DNA of 41,637 nt from Pseudomonadota bacterium (GTDB lineage Bacteria > Pseudomonadota > Alphaproteobacteria > Rhodospirillales > Magnetospirillaceae): the NCBI GenBank assembly GCA_021782815.1, contig JAJXUO010000024.1, positions 1 to 41,637 on the forward strand, written 5' to 3'. The notes under the pieces were generated by a model that was not told where the DNA came from, searched no databases, and saw only the letters and a program-made list of their open reading frames with translations. This document shows, piece by piece, positions 34,167-41,637 of this stretch (position 1 is its first letter; every line of letters begins with the position of its first letter). The position numbers were made by a program, and so were the translations under genes.

Positions 34167-34577
34167 ATGGCGCGCAAAACCGCCCTCGTGGTGATCGAGG
34201 CCCAGGGCCGCGATCACGGCAAACAGTTCGCCTTGCGGGAAATGCCCGCCTCCCAGGCCGAGAAATGGGCCATGCGGGCCTTGCTGGCCCTGGCCCGTGC
34301 CGGTATCGATCTGCCCGACGATCCGGCCGAGGCCGGTCTGCCGGAAATCGCCCGTATCGGCCTGTCGGCGCTGGGGGCCATGGCCTTCGCCGACGCCGAG
34401 CCCTTGATGGACGAAATGATGGCCTGTGTGCGGGCGGTCCCCGATCCGGCCCGCCCCGCCATCCTGCGCCCGCTGATCGAGGACGATATCGAGGAGGTGG
34501 CCACCCGCCTGCATCTGCGCCGCGAGGTGTTCCAGCTGCATGTGGGTTTTTCCATACCCGCCGTCCCCTGGCTTTGA
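34167..34577 (+). CDS. Tail assembly chaperone, short (G-like) form
   Basis: 136 residues, helical. It lies between tube and tape measure, the universal place of tail chaperones. The frame contains a slippery heptamer, G GGT TTT, at 34544-34550 near its end; without slippage translation stops at 34577. The N-terminus MARKTALVVIEAQGRDHGKQ is beta-like. Family assignment rests on position and the frameshift signal. Confidence 0.82.
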   Translation: MARKTALVVIEAQGRDHGKQFALREMPASQAEKWAMRALLALARAGIDLPDDPAEAGLPEIARIGLSALGAMAFADAEPLMDEMMACVRAVPDPARPAILRPLIEDDIEEVATRLHLRREVFQLHVGFSIPAVPWL

Positions 34578-34768
34578 GCGGCGGCGGCGGTGTGGATCTG
34601 GCGGGCACCCCCAACGTGCCGCGCGCCCTGGCGGCGGTGATCTCGGCCCGGCTGGCGACCCTGGCCGAGCTGGAAACAAGGCTGGGCGCCGAGGATCTTT
34701 ACGACCTTCTGGAAATTCTGGCGGTGGATGCCCACAACCGCGCCCGGCTGCGGGCGCTGCAGGAGTAA
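34167..34768 (+). CDS. Tail assembly chaperone, -1 frameshift (GT-like) form
   Basis: If ribosomes slip back one base at the heptamer 34544-34550, codons resume at 34550 and continue through FHTRRPLALSGGGGVDLAGT to a stop at 34766-34768, giving about 200 residues. The added 72 residues (ending LYDLLEILAVDAHNRARLRA) have no start site of their own but a good helical, protein-like composition. This is the classical G/GT arrangement of long-tailed phages. Confidence 0.75.
34544..34584 (+). promoter_or_regulatory. Programmed -1 frameshift site: slippery heptamer plus hairpin
   Basis: G GGT TTT is a canonical X XXY YYZ heptamer in the reading frame of the short chaperone. After a 7-base spacer, CCGCCG (34558-34563) can pair with CGGCGG (34579-34584), a 6-bp all-GC stem that could act as stimulator. 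Confidence 0.75.
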
Positions 34769-34771
34769 GCC

Positions 34772-35899
34772 ATGACGAGTTCCGAGACCAACGGACCCGG
34801 TGAAACGGCGGCGCTGGCCGCCCTGTTGCGTCTGCTGCAAGCCGCTCTGCGCCGCGTGTTCGCGGCGGCCGAGCGGGGCGGTGCCGGCAGGCTGGTGCTG
34901 GCCGGGCTGACGGCCCGGCGGCGCCTGCGCCGGAGCGGGACGGCGGGCACCTCCGGCGCGGTCTTGGAAACCGCACCGCGCGGCGGGACCGACGCGGCGG
35001 CGGGCGGAGCGGACACGGTACCGGGCCTGCCGCAGGGACGCGGACAGAGACAAAAACCGGCGGCGTTTTTCCGGCAGGGGGCGATCACGATTGCGGCTGG
35101 GGAGCCGACGCCGACGCCCACACCCACGCCCACACCCACACCCACACCCACGTCGGCGTACGGGGAAACGGGGGCGACGTCTTCCGGAGCGGGATCCGTG
35201 GCGATAGCGCCCGAAGGTGAAGGCGGAGCTTTTAAAGCACCTCGTATTCCTTTGAAAAATAAAGTGAATAACGCCCCCTCCGCGGTGTCCGTCGCGACCG
35301 GGCGGGCCCTGGTGACGGCGGGAACCCTGGTCGCCGGTGCCGCCGGACTGATGGGCGGGTTGGCTCTGGCCGTCGGAGCGACGGAAGAGGAGAGGGGGGG
35401 CGCGACGGCGGCGGCGGACGGGCGGCGCCCTGCCGGTTGGACGCCATTCGTCGCCGGAGCCGGTCCGGGCGATAGGGGGGGCTGGGACGCCGCCATGGAA
35501 ACCGGGGGGGATAGCGCGACCGCCTCGCCTCTCGATGCCGCGTCTGCGTCCCCGGGCACCCCGGCCGTTGCGGCCGCGATGCTTCCGGACAAGGCCGCCG
35601 CCGCCGCTCTTTTGCGCGGTCTGGGGGCGCTGCAACGCGGGGCGGCGGTGCGGGGCGGCGGCCTGACGGCGGCGGCGGCGCTCTCCGAGGGGGGGATGGA
35701 CCTGGGGCGGTCCCTGGCCCGGCGTCAGGCCGTGGAGGGCGGGCCGGGCAGCGGCGGACCGGCCGTCGGCACCGGGATCAGCATCGGCAGCATCACCGTG
35801 CAGTCCGATGGCGGCGATCCTCAGGCCCAGGGCCGGGCGGTGGGGGCGGCGTTGCAACGCTATGTGACCGTGGCCCAGGCCAATCAGGGGCAGATGTAG
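34772..35899 (+). CDS. Putative short tail tape measure protein
   Basis: 375 residues, directly after the tail chaperone, the conserved position of the tape measure gene. Visible parts are an N-terminal helical, Arg-rich region, a Pro-Thr repeat at residues 112-127, a hydrophobic patch at about 180-210 (ALVTAGTLVAGAAGLMGGLA) and a C-terminal SIGSITVQSDGGDPQAQGRA like the ends of tape measure proteins. At about 1.5 angstroms per residue it would specify a tail near 56 nm, very short for a contractile phage. Composition is unusually Gly/Ala-rich, so it may be degraded or atypical. Confidence 0.72.
   Translation: MTSSETNGPGETAALAALLRLLQAALRRVFAAAERGGAGRLVLAGLTARRRLRRSGTAGTSGAVLETAPRGGTDAAAGGADTVPGLPQGRGQRQKPAAFFRQGAITIAAGEPTPTPTPTPTPTPTPTSAYGETGATSSGAGSVAIAPEGEGGAFKAPRIPLKNKVNNAPSAVSVATGRALVTAGTLVAGAAGLMGGLALAVGATEEERGGATAAADGRRPAGWTPFVAGAGPGDRGGWDAAMETGGDSATASPLDAASASPGTPAVAAAMLPDKAAAAALLRGLGALQRGAAVRGGGLTAAAALSEGGMDLGRSLARRQAVEGGPGSGGPAVGTGISIGSITVQSDGGDPQAQGRAVGAALQRYVTVAQANQGQM
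35105..35152 (+). repeat. Hexanucleotide microsatellite encoding eight Pro-Thr units
   Basis: Eight CCN-ACN units in a row, mostly CCCACA or CCCACG, in the frame of the tape measure gene. Being a 6-base unit, copy-number change would alter the protein length without a frameshift. Confidence 0.9.
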
Positions 35900-36499
35900 A
35901 TGTCGATCGCCTCGGGCTATCCCAGCCTGCTCAACCGTATCGGACGGGCGCAAAGCAAGGTGACCTTGCTGGCCGCCGACGCCGTGGAGGTCCTGTCCGG
36001 GTTCTGCGGGCCGCAATGGGGTCTGTTCAGCAACGGCCAGCCGGTGTTGTGCCCCGACAGCCTGCTGGCCCAGGAGGTGCGGCGGCTGTGGCAGGTGGCG
36101 ACGGCGCCGGTGGAGCAGGGGGGCTTTCAATCCTGCAACAAGGTGGCCCTGCCGATGGAAATCCGCCTGCGCATGACCAAGGGCGGCAGCGCCGCCGAGC
36201 GGGCCGCCTTCCTGGCGGCGCTGGATATCCTGGCCGCCGGGACCGGCACCTATGACGTGGTGGCTCCCGATGCCACCTACACCGGCATGACCTTCACCCG
36301 TACCGGCGCCTGTCGCAACGGTCACGGCGGGGTGGGGCTGCTGACGGTGGAGGCGGGGCTGATGGAGGTGCGCGTGCCGGGCCAGGCCTCCGGTCTGGTC
36401 AATGTGGCCCGTGCCGCCTCGGCTTCGCCGCTGATCCCCGGCCTGCGCCTGCCCGGCCTATCCCAGGCGGGCGGCGCTCTTTTATCCCTGGTGACGTGA
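35900..36499 (+). CDS. Phage baseplate/tail protein (hub-proximal)
   Basis: 199 residues; ATG directly after the tape measure stop. Starts SIASGYPSLLNRIGRAQSKV, has a repeated small-residue beta pattern, and ends Ala/Leu-rich. I cannot assign a firm family; in this phage type the gene after the tape measure is a Dit-like or hub-associated baseplate protein. Its TGA overlaps the next ATG by one base. Confidence 0.72.
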   Translation: MSIASGYPSLLNRIGRAQSKVTLLAADAVEVLSGFCGPQWGLFSNGQPVLCPDSLLAQEVRRLWQVATAPVEQGGFQSCNKVALPMEIRLRMTKGGSAAERAAFLAALDILAAGTGTYDVVAPDATYTGMTFTRTGACRNGHGGVGLLTVEAGLMEVRVPGQASGLVNVARAASASPLIPGLRLPGLSQAGGALLSLVT

Positions 36500-36813
36500 T
36501 GCAGACGATCCCGCTTTCCGACAGCGCCAATCAGCGCCTCGCCATCACCCTGGGCGGTCAGGCCTGTGAAATAAATCTTTATACGGCAGGATCTTATGGG
36601 ATGTTTTGCGATATTTACGTGAGCGGTGTCCTGCTCATCGGCGGGGTGGTCTGCCAAAATTTGAACCGCCTCGTCCGCGAGGCCTGGCTGGGCTTCACCG
36701 GGGATCTGGTGTTTCAGGACAGCCAAGGCGCCGACGATCCCTCCAGTCCCGGTTTGGGCACACGCTTTCTGCTGTGGTATCTGGAGGCGGCGGACGTGGC
36801 GGCGCTGTCATGA
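36499..36813 (+). CDS. Baseplate plug protein
   Basis: 104 residues. IPLSDSANQRLAITLGGQAC, VLLIGGVVCQNLNRLVREAW and LGFTGDLVFQDSQGADDPSS followed by GLGTRFLLWYLE match the phage baseplate plug family. A stretch near 36565-36625 is clearly less GC-rich than the rest of the operon. Start and stop overlap both neighbours (1 and 4 bases). Confidence 0.83.
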   Translation: MQTIPLSDSANQRLAITLGGQACEINLYTAGSYGMFCDIYVSGVLLIGGVVCQNLNRLVREAWLGFTGDLVFQDSQGADDPSSPGLGTRFLLWYLEAADVAALS

Positions 36814-37667
36814 GCTTCAGCCGCAAGATCATCGCGGTCACCCTGCTGCCGGGCCATGGCTCCGGGCAGCCGCCGCTGACCTTCTGCGGACTGCGCGCCC
36901 AGGTGCGCATCGAGGAGGTGGGCAACGAGCAGATGGGCACGGCCACCGTCCGTCTGGCCGGGCTGTCGCCCGATCACATGAACGCGCTGTCGGCCCTGAA
37001 CAGCGCCGCCATGCTGGCCCGCGACAACCGCCTCCGCATCGCGGCGGGCGATGCCGACGGTCTGACCACCCTGTTCCAGGGATCGCTGCAACTCGGGCAA
37101 ATCGATATGACGGCGGCGCCCGAGGCCGCCGTGCAACTGGTGGGCATGGCCGGCGGCTGGGACAAGATGGCCCTGGCCCAGCCCCGCAGCTATCCCGGCG
37201 CCGCCAGCGTGGCCCGCATCATGGCCGATCTGGCGGAAGTGATGGGATATCTCTTTGAAAACAACGGGGTGACGGATGTTCTTCAAACACCGTCCCTGGC
37301 CGGACCCTTGTGGGAACAGGCGCGGCGGGTGGCCGAGGCCGCCGGTATCAACTGGACCATCAGCAACGCCACCCTGGCCATCTGGCCGCGCGGCGGCTGC
37401 CGCGCCACGCCCACGGTGCCGCTGCTGGACAAGGAGAACGGCCTGGTGGGCTATCCCGGGTATCTCACCGGCTGGAACGGCGTCTGCCTGACCAGTCTGT
37501 TCAATCCGGCGCTGAAACTGGGCGGGTTGGTGGATGTGCGAAGTTCCCTGGTGGCCGTGGCCAACGGCCGCTGGGTGATCCGCACCCTGGTGCATGAGCT
37601 GGACAGTGAAACCCCCGGCGGCGCCTGGCTGACCCATCTCGACACCATCGAACCGGGAGAGTCTTAG
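36810..37667 (+). CDS. Baseplate hub protein
   Basis: 285 residues from the ATG at 36810, which overlaps the plug-protein stop by 4 bases. It has a hub-like order of beta domains (LTFCGLRAQVRIEEVGNEQM, then QLVGMAGGWDKMALAQPRSY), a helical middle and the C-terminal TLVHELDSETPGGAWLTHLD. The position between plug and spike supports a gp27/gp44-like hub that carries the central spike. Confidence 0.8.
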   Translation: MSFSRKIIAVTLLPGHGSGQPPLTFCGLRAQVRIEEVGNEQMGTATVRLAGLSPDHMNALSALNSAAMLARDNRLRIAAGDADGLTTLFQGSLQLGQIDMTAAPEAAVQLVGMAGGWDKMALAQPRSYPGAASVARIMADLAEVMGYLFENNGVTDVLQTPSLAGPLWEQARRVAEAAGINWTISNATLAIWPRGGCRATPTVPLLDKENGLVGYPGYLTGWNGVCLTSLFNPALKLGGLVDVRSSLVAVANGRWVIRTLVHELDSETPGGAWLTHLDTIEPGES

Positions 37668-37668
37668 C

Positions 37669-38313
37669 ATGGTTCAGGGAATCGTCGGACAGGCCGGGCG
37701 GGCGGCCCCCGGTTCGGAGCTGTCGGCACAGATGTTTCTGGTGCGGATGCTGCTGGGGCGTCTGGCCACCGCCACCCTGGCCCGGGTGGTGGCGGTCAGC
37801 AACGGCGGCGGCGTCTCGCCGGTGGGCAGCGTCACCCTGCAGCCCCTGGTCAATCAGACCGATGGGGCGGGCAATGCCGTGCCGCAGCCGCGGCTGTTCG
37901 GCTGTCCTTACGTGCGGCTGCAAGGCGGGGCCAACGCGGTGATCCTGGATCCGCAGGTGGGGGATATCGGCATCGCCCTTTTTGCCGACCGCGATATTTC
38001 CAGCGTCATCGCCACCAGGGCCCAGGCCAATCCCGGCAGCCGTCGCCGTTTCGATCTGTCGGACGGGCTCTATCTCGGCGGGGTGCTGAACGGCACGCCC
38101 AGCCAATATGTGCAGTTCAATGACGGCGGCATCACCCTGACCTCGCCCATCGCCGTCACCATCAACGCCCCCACCACCATCAACGGCGCCCTCGCCGTCA
38201 ACGGCACGATCAGCAGTACCGGAAACATGACGGCGGGCGGCATCGATCTGCAAACCCACGTTCACGGTGGCGTGCAGAGCGGGAGCGGCAGCAGCGGAGG
38301 CCCCAGCGGATGA
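37669..38313 (+). CDS. Gp138-family membrane-puncturing spike protein
   Basis: 214 residues. The N-terminal OB-like domain includes GGGVSPVGSVTLQPLVNQTD and VGDIGIALFADRDIS. The C-terminal part is a repetitive beta-helix (ITLTSPIAVTINAPTTINGA and on) ending in a THVHGGV motif whose two His probably bind the apical metal ion, as in known spikes. The trimer would sit at the tail tip and pierce the outer membrane. Confidence 0.87.
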   Translation: MVQGIVGQAGRAAPGSELSAQMFLVRMLLGRLATATLARVVAVSNGGGVSPVGSVTLQPLVNQTDGAGNAVPQPRLFGCPYVRLQGGANAVILDPQVGDIGIALFADRDISSVIATRAQANPGSRRRFDLSDGLYLGGVLNGTPSQYVQFNDGGITLTSPIAVTINAPTTINGALAVNGTISSTGNMTAGGIDLQTHVHGGVQSGSGSSGGPSG

Positions 38314-38669
38314 GCGGAAAAACCCTGTTCCTCGATCCCGCCACCTGGGATCTGTCCCTGGACAGCGGCGGCGGCATCGCCGTGGCCACCAGCAGCTATT
38401 CCCTGGCCCAGGACGCCGCCTCGGCCATCCGCACCTTCCAGGGCGAATGCTACTACGACACCAGCCTGGGCCTGCCCTACTGGGCGCAGATCCTCAATAA
38501 CGGCCAGGCCTCGGTGGCCCTGGTCAAGGCGCAGTTCGTCGCCGCCGCCCTCACCGTGCCGGGGGTGGTGTCGGCGCGCGTGTTCTTCTCCGGCCTTTCG
38601 GGCCGCAACCTCACCGGACAGGTGCAGGTGACCGATTCTTCTGGAACCGTCTCAACCGCCGAGTTCTGA
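38310..38669 (+). CDS. gp25/gp46-like baseplate wedge protein
   Basis: 119 residues, overlapping the spike stop by 4 bases. [38 protein letters not shown] and a helical [18 protein letters not shown] fit Mu gp46/T4 gp25-like wedge subunits, which start sheath assembly. The next gene is the usual partner, baseplate J. Confidence 0.86.
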   Translation: MSGKTLFLDPATWDLSLDSGGGIAVATSSYSLAQDAASAIRTFQGECYYDTSLGLPYWAQILNNGQASVALVKAQFVAAALTVPGVVSARVFFSGLSGRNLTGQVQVTDSSGTVSTAEF

Positions 38670-38673
38670 CCCC

Positions 38674-40098
38674 ATGAGCAGCTACACCACCAACGTCCCG
38701 GCGCCGAGCTTCGGGGATACCGGCTTCGTCGTGCCCACCGAGGCGGCCATTCTGGCCGGGGTGCAGGCCGATCAGTTGGCCGCCTTCGGCTCCGACCTCA
38801 ATACCGGCCTGACCACGCCGCAGGGCCAGCTCGCCACCTCGGAAACCGCTATCCTGGCCGACTGCTACGACCAGTTCGTCGCCCTGGTCAACGGGGTGGA
38901 CCCGGCCTATGCCTCGGGCCGCATGCAGGATGCCATCGGGCGCATTTATTACCTCACCCGCATCGCCGCCACCGCCACCACCGTGACGGCCACCTGCACC
39001 GGCCTGGCCGGAACGGTGATCCCGGTGGGCGCCCAGGCCCAGGACCAGGCGGGCAACCTCTATCTTTGCACCGAGGCCGGGACCATTCCCAGCGGCGGCA
39101 GCATCGATCTGACGTTCCAGGGCGCCAGCACCGGCCCTATCGCCTGCCCGGCGGGCTATCTGTCCGCCATCTATCAGGCGGTGCCCGGCTGGGAGACCAT
39201 CACCAATGCCGCCGCCGGGGTGGTGGGCCGTGATGTGGAGACGCGGGCGGCCTTCGAGGCGCGGCGCGCGCAATCGGTGGCGGGCAACGCGCAAGGCACG
39301 ACGGCCGCGGTGCTGGCCGCCGTACTGGCGGTGCCGGGCGTGTTGGACGCCTATGTGCTGGACAATCCGCTGCCGGTGACCAGCGGCGCGGTGGTCACCG
39401 GCAGCCTTTCCGGCACTACCCTGACCGTGACCGCCGTCGCCTCCGGAGCTTTGGCCGTGGGGCAGATGGTCATCGGCTCCGGTGTGGCCCAGGGCACCGC
39501 GATCACCGCTCTCGGCACCGGCACGGGCGGCGTCGGCAGCTATAGCGTCAATCTCGGCCAGACCGTGACCTCGGAAAGTCTGACCTGCGCCCAGGGCGGC
39601 GTGCCGCTGGCCGCCAACAGCCTGTATGTGGCGGCCTATGGCGGGACCGCCGCCGCGATCGGCGCGGCCATCTGGTCGAAGAAGTCGCCCGGCTGCGGCT
39701 ATAACGGCAGCACCACGGTGACGGTGAGCGACGATGGCGGCGGCGTTTATACCGCGCCCTATCCCAGCTATCCGGTATCGTTCCAGATCCCCGCCGCCAC
39801 GCCGGTTAAGGTGGCGGTTTCCCTGCGGCAGAACATGTCCGTGCCCTCCACGGCCGTCGCCCTGGTGCAAAACGCCGTCCTGGCCGCCTTTACCGGCGAG
39901 GACGGCGGCGACAAGGCCCGCATCGGCGGCGCCCTCTATGCCAGCCGCTTTTTCACCGGCATCGCCGCTCTGGGCGGCTGGGCCCAGATCAATTCCGTGC
40001 TGGTGGGGGTGGGGTCGGCCACGCAAGCCTCGGTGCTGCTGCGCATCGATCAGGTGCCCACCCTGGCCGCCGCCGATATCTCCGTGGTGTTCAGCTGA
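38674..40098 (+). CDS. Baseplate J/gp47-family protein with an inserted beta domain
   Basis: 474 residues. The J-family core is split: N-terminal [40 protein letters not shown] and [20 protein letters not shown] are followed by an insert at about residues 238-306, then [20 protein letters not shown] and the C-terminal wedge region. The insert ([20 protein letters not shown] and on) is of a Gly/Thr/Val-rich type seen as add-on domains in phage tail proteins. The stop overlaps the next ATG by 1 base. Confidence 0.9.
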   Translation: MSSYTTNVPAPSFGDTGFVVPTEAAILAGVQADQLAAFGSDLNTGLTTPQGQLATSETAILADCYDQFVALVNGVDPAYASGRMQDAIGRIYYLTRIAATATTVTATCTGLAGTVIPVGAQAQDQAGNLYLCTEAGTIPSGGSIDLTFQGASTGPIACPAGYLSAIYQAVPGWETITNAAAGVVGRDVETRAAFEARRAQSVAGNAQGTTAAVLAAVLAVPGVLDAYVLDNPLPVTSGAVVTGSLSGTTLTVTAVASGALAVGQMVIGSGVAQGTAITALGTGTGGVGSYSVNLGQTVTSESLTCAQGGVPLAANSLYVAAYGGTAAAIGAAIWSKKSPGCGYNGSTTVTVSDDGGGVYTAPYPSYPVSFQIPAATPVKVAVSLRQNMSVPSTAVALVQNAVLAAFTGEDGGDKARIGGALYASRFFTGIAALGGWAQINSVLVGVGSATQASVLLRIDQVPTLAAADISVVFS

Positions 40099-40739
40099 TG
40101 AATGATCTCGACTCCACGCTGCTCAGCCAGTACGCCAACAGCGCCTCGCTGCTGGCCCTGATCGGCAGCTTCAACGCGGCGGCCGACCCGGCGGCGCTGA
40201 TCGACGCCTTCTATGCCGATGTCTGGAATATCGCCACCGCCAGCGGCTACGGCCTGGATGTGTGGGGCCGCATCGTCGGGGTGACGCGCATTCTGTCCTT
40301 GAGCGGCGGCAAGACCCTGGGTTTCGAGGAGGCGGGCGACGCCAGCGCCGATCCGTTCGGGCCGTCGCCGTTCTATGGCGGTCCGGTGGCCTCGCAGAGC
40401 TATGCCTTATCGGACAGCGCCTTCCGCGTTTTGATCCTGGCCAAGGCCTATTCCAACATCTCGCGGGCCGCGATCCCGGTCTACAACGCCATTTTGCGGC
40501 AACTGTTCGCCGGGCGCGGCAACGCCTTCGTCTGCGATACCGGCGGCATGAACGCCCGCCTGACCTTCATGTTCGCGCTTCGGCCCTATGAACTGGCGAT
40601 CCTGAAACAATCCGGCGCCTTCCAGCCCCCCACCGGGGTGCGCTTCGAGATCCTGCAGGCCCCCGGCTGTTTCGGCTTCGCCGAGGCCGGGGGCGGCGCC
40701 CCCTTCAACACCGGCATCTTTTTCGGAGGCTATTCCTGA
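40098..40739 (+). CDS. DUF2612 baseplate/tail protein
   Basis: 213 residues. LLSQYANSASLLALIGSFNA, FYADVWNIATASGYGLDVWG and FRVLILAKAYSNISRAAIPV match DUF2612, which follows baseplate J in this phage type and probably links the baseplate to tail fibres. The C-terminus is GFAEAGGGAPFNTGIFFGGY. It overlaps both neighbours by one base. Confidence 0.85.
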   Translation: MNDLDSTLLSQYANSASLLALIGSFNAAADPAALIDAFYADVWNIATASGYGLDVWGRIVGVTRILSLSGGKTLGFEEAGDASADPFGPSPFYGGPVASQSYALSDSAFRVLILAKAYSNISRAAIPVYNAILRQLFAGRGNAFVCDTGGMNARLTFMFALRPYELAILKQSGAFQPPTGVRFEILQAPGCFGFAEAGGGAPFNTGIFFGGYS

Positions 40740-41637
40740 TGCTTGCCGCCGCGCTTCCCCCGTTTTTCAACATCCCCTTCGCCAACGGCGCCGGGGCCTC
40801 CTATATCCGGCCCATCCCCCAGGCCTCGCAGATCGGCGTCACGCCCGGCGCCGCCAGCCTTGCCGACGGTTTTCCGCCGCTGTGCTTCCTGCCGGTGTCG
40901 GCGGGCGGGGTGCCGCCCTTCGGTCAGGACATGAACGGCATCCTGAACGAGATCACCGCCAACCTGCAATGGCTTCAGGCGGGCGGGGTGCCGGCTTATA
41001 ACGCCGCCTTCAGCGCCGCCATCGGCGGCTATCCCAAGGGGGCGGTGCTGGCCAGCGCCGATGGTGTGGGATTTTGGCTCTGCGCCGTGGATGGCAATGG
41101 CAGCGATCCCGATACCGGCGGCGCGAATTGGACGGCGTTCGGCGGCGGCGGCACGGGGTGCTGCCGTGATCTTGCCGGAACCTCGGCGGGATTGGCGGCA
41201 ACCGCCACCTGGACGGTTGCGGAGCTTACCGCCGCCCGCGCCGTGGGCGGATTGTCGGTCAAGGGCGCTGCCCTGTCCCTGTCGTTCAATGGCGCGACCC
41301 TCGGTGCGAATGGCATGGATAGTGGGGCCATGCCCGTTAGCGGCAGCCTGTACATCTACGCCATCTATAACCCCGTCACGCGCGTCTGGGCCACGCTGGG
41401 CACGGTGGCGGGCAACGGCGCGCCCGTTTACAGCGGCGGCGCCATGCCGACCGGCTACAGTTATTCCGCTCTGATCTGGGCCGGGGTGACCAATAACGCC
41501 GGTCAGTTCACGGGCTTTGTGCAACAGGGCCGGATGGTGGCGTTTCCGCGCACGCAAATCCTGTCGGGCGGCACCGCAACCGTGCTGACGGCGGTCGGGA
41601 TCGGCAGCGTGGTGCCTTACAACGCCAAATCGGTCAG
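40739..41637 (+). CDS. Tail fibre protein, 3' end beyond the window
   Basis: An open frame from the ATG at 40739, overlapping the previous stop, runs to the window edge (299 codons). The N-terminus FNIPFANGAGASYIRPIPQA and GQDMNGILNEITANLQWLQA is common in tail fibres that attach to the baseplate by this segment. The later part (SLYIYAIYNPVTRVWATLG and on) is beta-rich. The receptor-binding tip and any fibre chaperone lie outside. Confidence 0.85.
   Translation, partial: MLAAALPPFFNIPFANGAGASYIRPIPQASQIGVTPGAASLADGFPPLCFLPVSAGGVPPFGQDMNGILNEITANLQWLQAGGVPAYNAAFSAAIGGYPKGAVLASADGVGFWLCAVDGNGSDPDTGGANWTAFGGGGTGCCRDLAGTSAGLAATATWTVAELTAARAVGGLSVKGAALSLSFNGATLGANGMDSGAMPVSGSLYIYAIYNPVTRVWATLGTVAGNGAPVYSGGAMPTGYSYSALIWAGVTNNAGQFTGFVQQGRMVAFPRTQILSGGTATVLTAVGIGSVVPYNAKSV

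Larger units (their letters stand above)
22203..41637 (+). mobile_element. Contractile-tailed prophage or prophage-derived element, left part
   Basis: A repressor, small early genes and an unbroken head-to-baseplate operon define a myovirus-type element with DUF1073, DUF2213, DUF2184, DUF4054 and DUF3383 proteins. The left limit is set at the last minus-strand small gene after the stacked terminators; the exact att site is not visible. The right end is outside the window. No integrase, transposase, replication or lysis gene is in view. All structural genes look intact, with start-stop overlaps typical of phage operons. Confidence 0.92.

Noticed and set aside
35105-35152. Repeat considered as a CRISPR-like array
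   Set aside because: The units are 6 bases, contiguous and in a reading frame. There are no spacers and no cas genes.
22203-41637. Tailocin (headless contractile particle)
   Set aside because: Portal, terminase, scaffold and capsid genes are all present and look intact, so a head is expected.

Overview
The window is high-GC DNA (estimated by eye, not counted). It looks like the chromosome of an alphaproteobacterium, most likely a Rhodospirillales member related to Magnetospirillum. The main reasons are the block tRNA-Leu, tig, clpP, clpX, lon, hupB, tRNA-Val, a globin-coupled chemoreceptor, and an FtrABCD-type iron uptake operon. The genus is an inference from gene content and cannot be proved here.

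Host part, 1-22043. A membrane-bound sensor histidine kinase runs off the left edge. Next comes a minus-strand pair, an orphan ParA-type ATPase and a CopD-like membrane protein, which is divergent from an iron operon (P19-type ftrA, cupredoxin ftrB, Ftr1 permease ftrC, polyferredoxin ftrD) that starts behind a Fur-box-like site. These are followed by a TPR plus TylF-like methyltransferase, a convergent glycosyltransferase-like gene, a D-amino-acid dehydrogenase, a bifunctional NAD(P)HX repair enzyme, malonyl-CoA decarboxylase and a soluble globin-coupled chemotaxis transducer. The protein quality-control block follows: tRNA-Leu(UAG), trigger factor, ClpP, ClpX and Lon. HU and tRNA-Val(UAC) close it. 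Most units in this block end in recognisable stem-loop terminators.

Element part, about 22203-41637 (continues past the right edge). This is the left arm of a contractile-tailed (myovirus-type) prophage or prophage-derived element. It begins just downstream of tRNA-Val, a plausible but unproved integration site. A LexA/CI-like self-cleaving repressor faces left. A putative operator/promoter region lies between it and two small rightward genes. After a putative promoter and an immediate terminator, an unbroken rightward morphogenesis operon follows: terminase small and large subunits, DUF1073 portal, DUF2213 protease/scaffold, cement protein, DUF2184 capsid, DUF4054 and neck proteins, DUF3383 sheath, tube, frameshifted tail chaperone, a very short tape measure, baseplate hub/plug/spike/gp25-like/J/DUF2612 proteins, and the start of a tail fibre. 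No integrase, replication or lysis gene is visible, so those functions are beyond the window or absent.

The most interesting signals are translational and transcriptional control sites inside the phage operon. They are a canonical -1 slippery heptamer with a downstream GC hairpin in the tail-chaperone gene, an in-frame internal ribosome-binding site that could make a separate scaffold protein, and a promoter-terminator pair just before the packaging genes. A cluster of hairpins of unknown function also lies between the repressor and its leftward neighbour.
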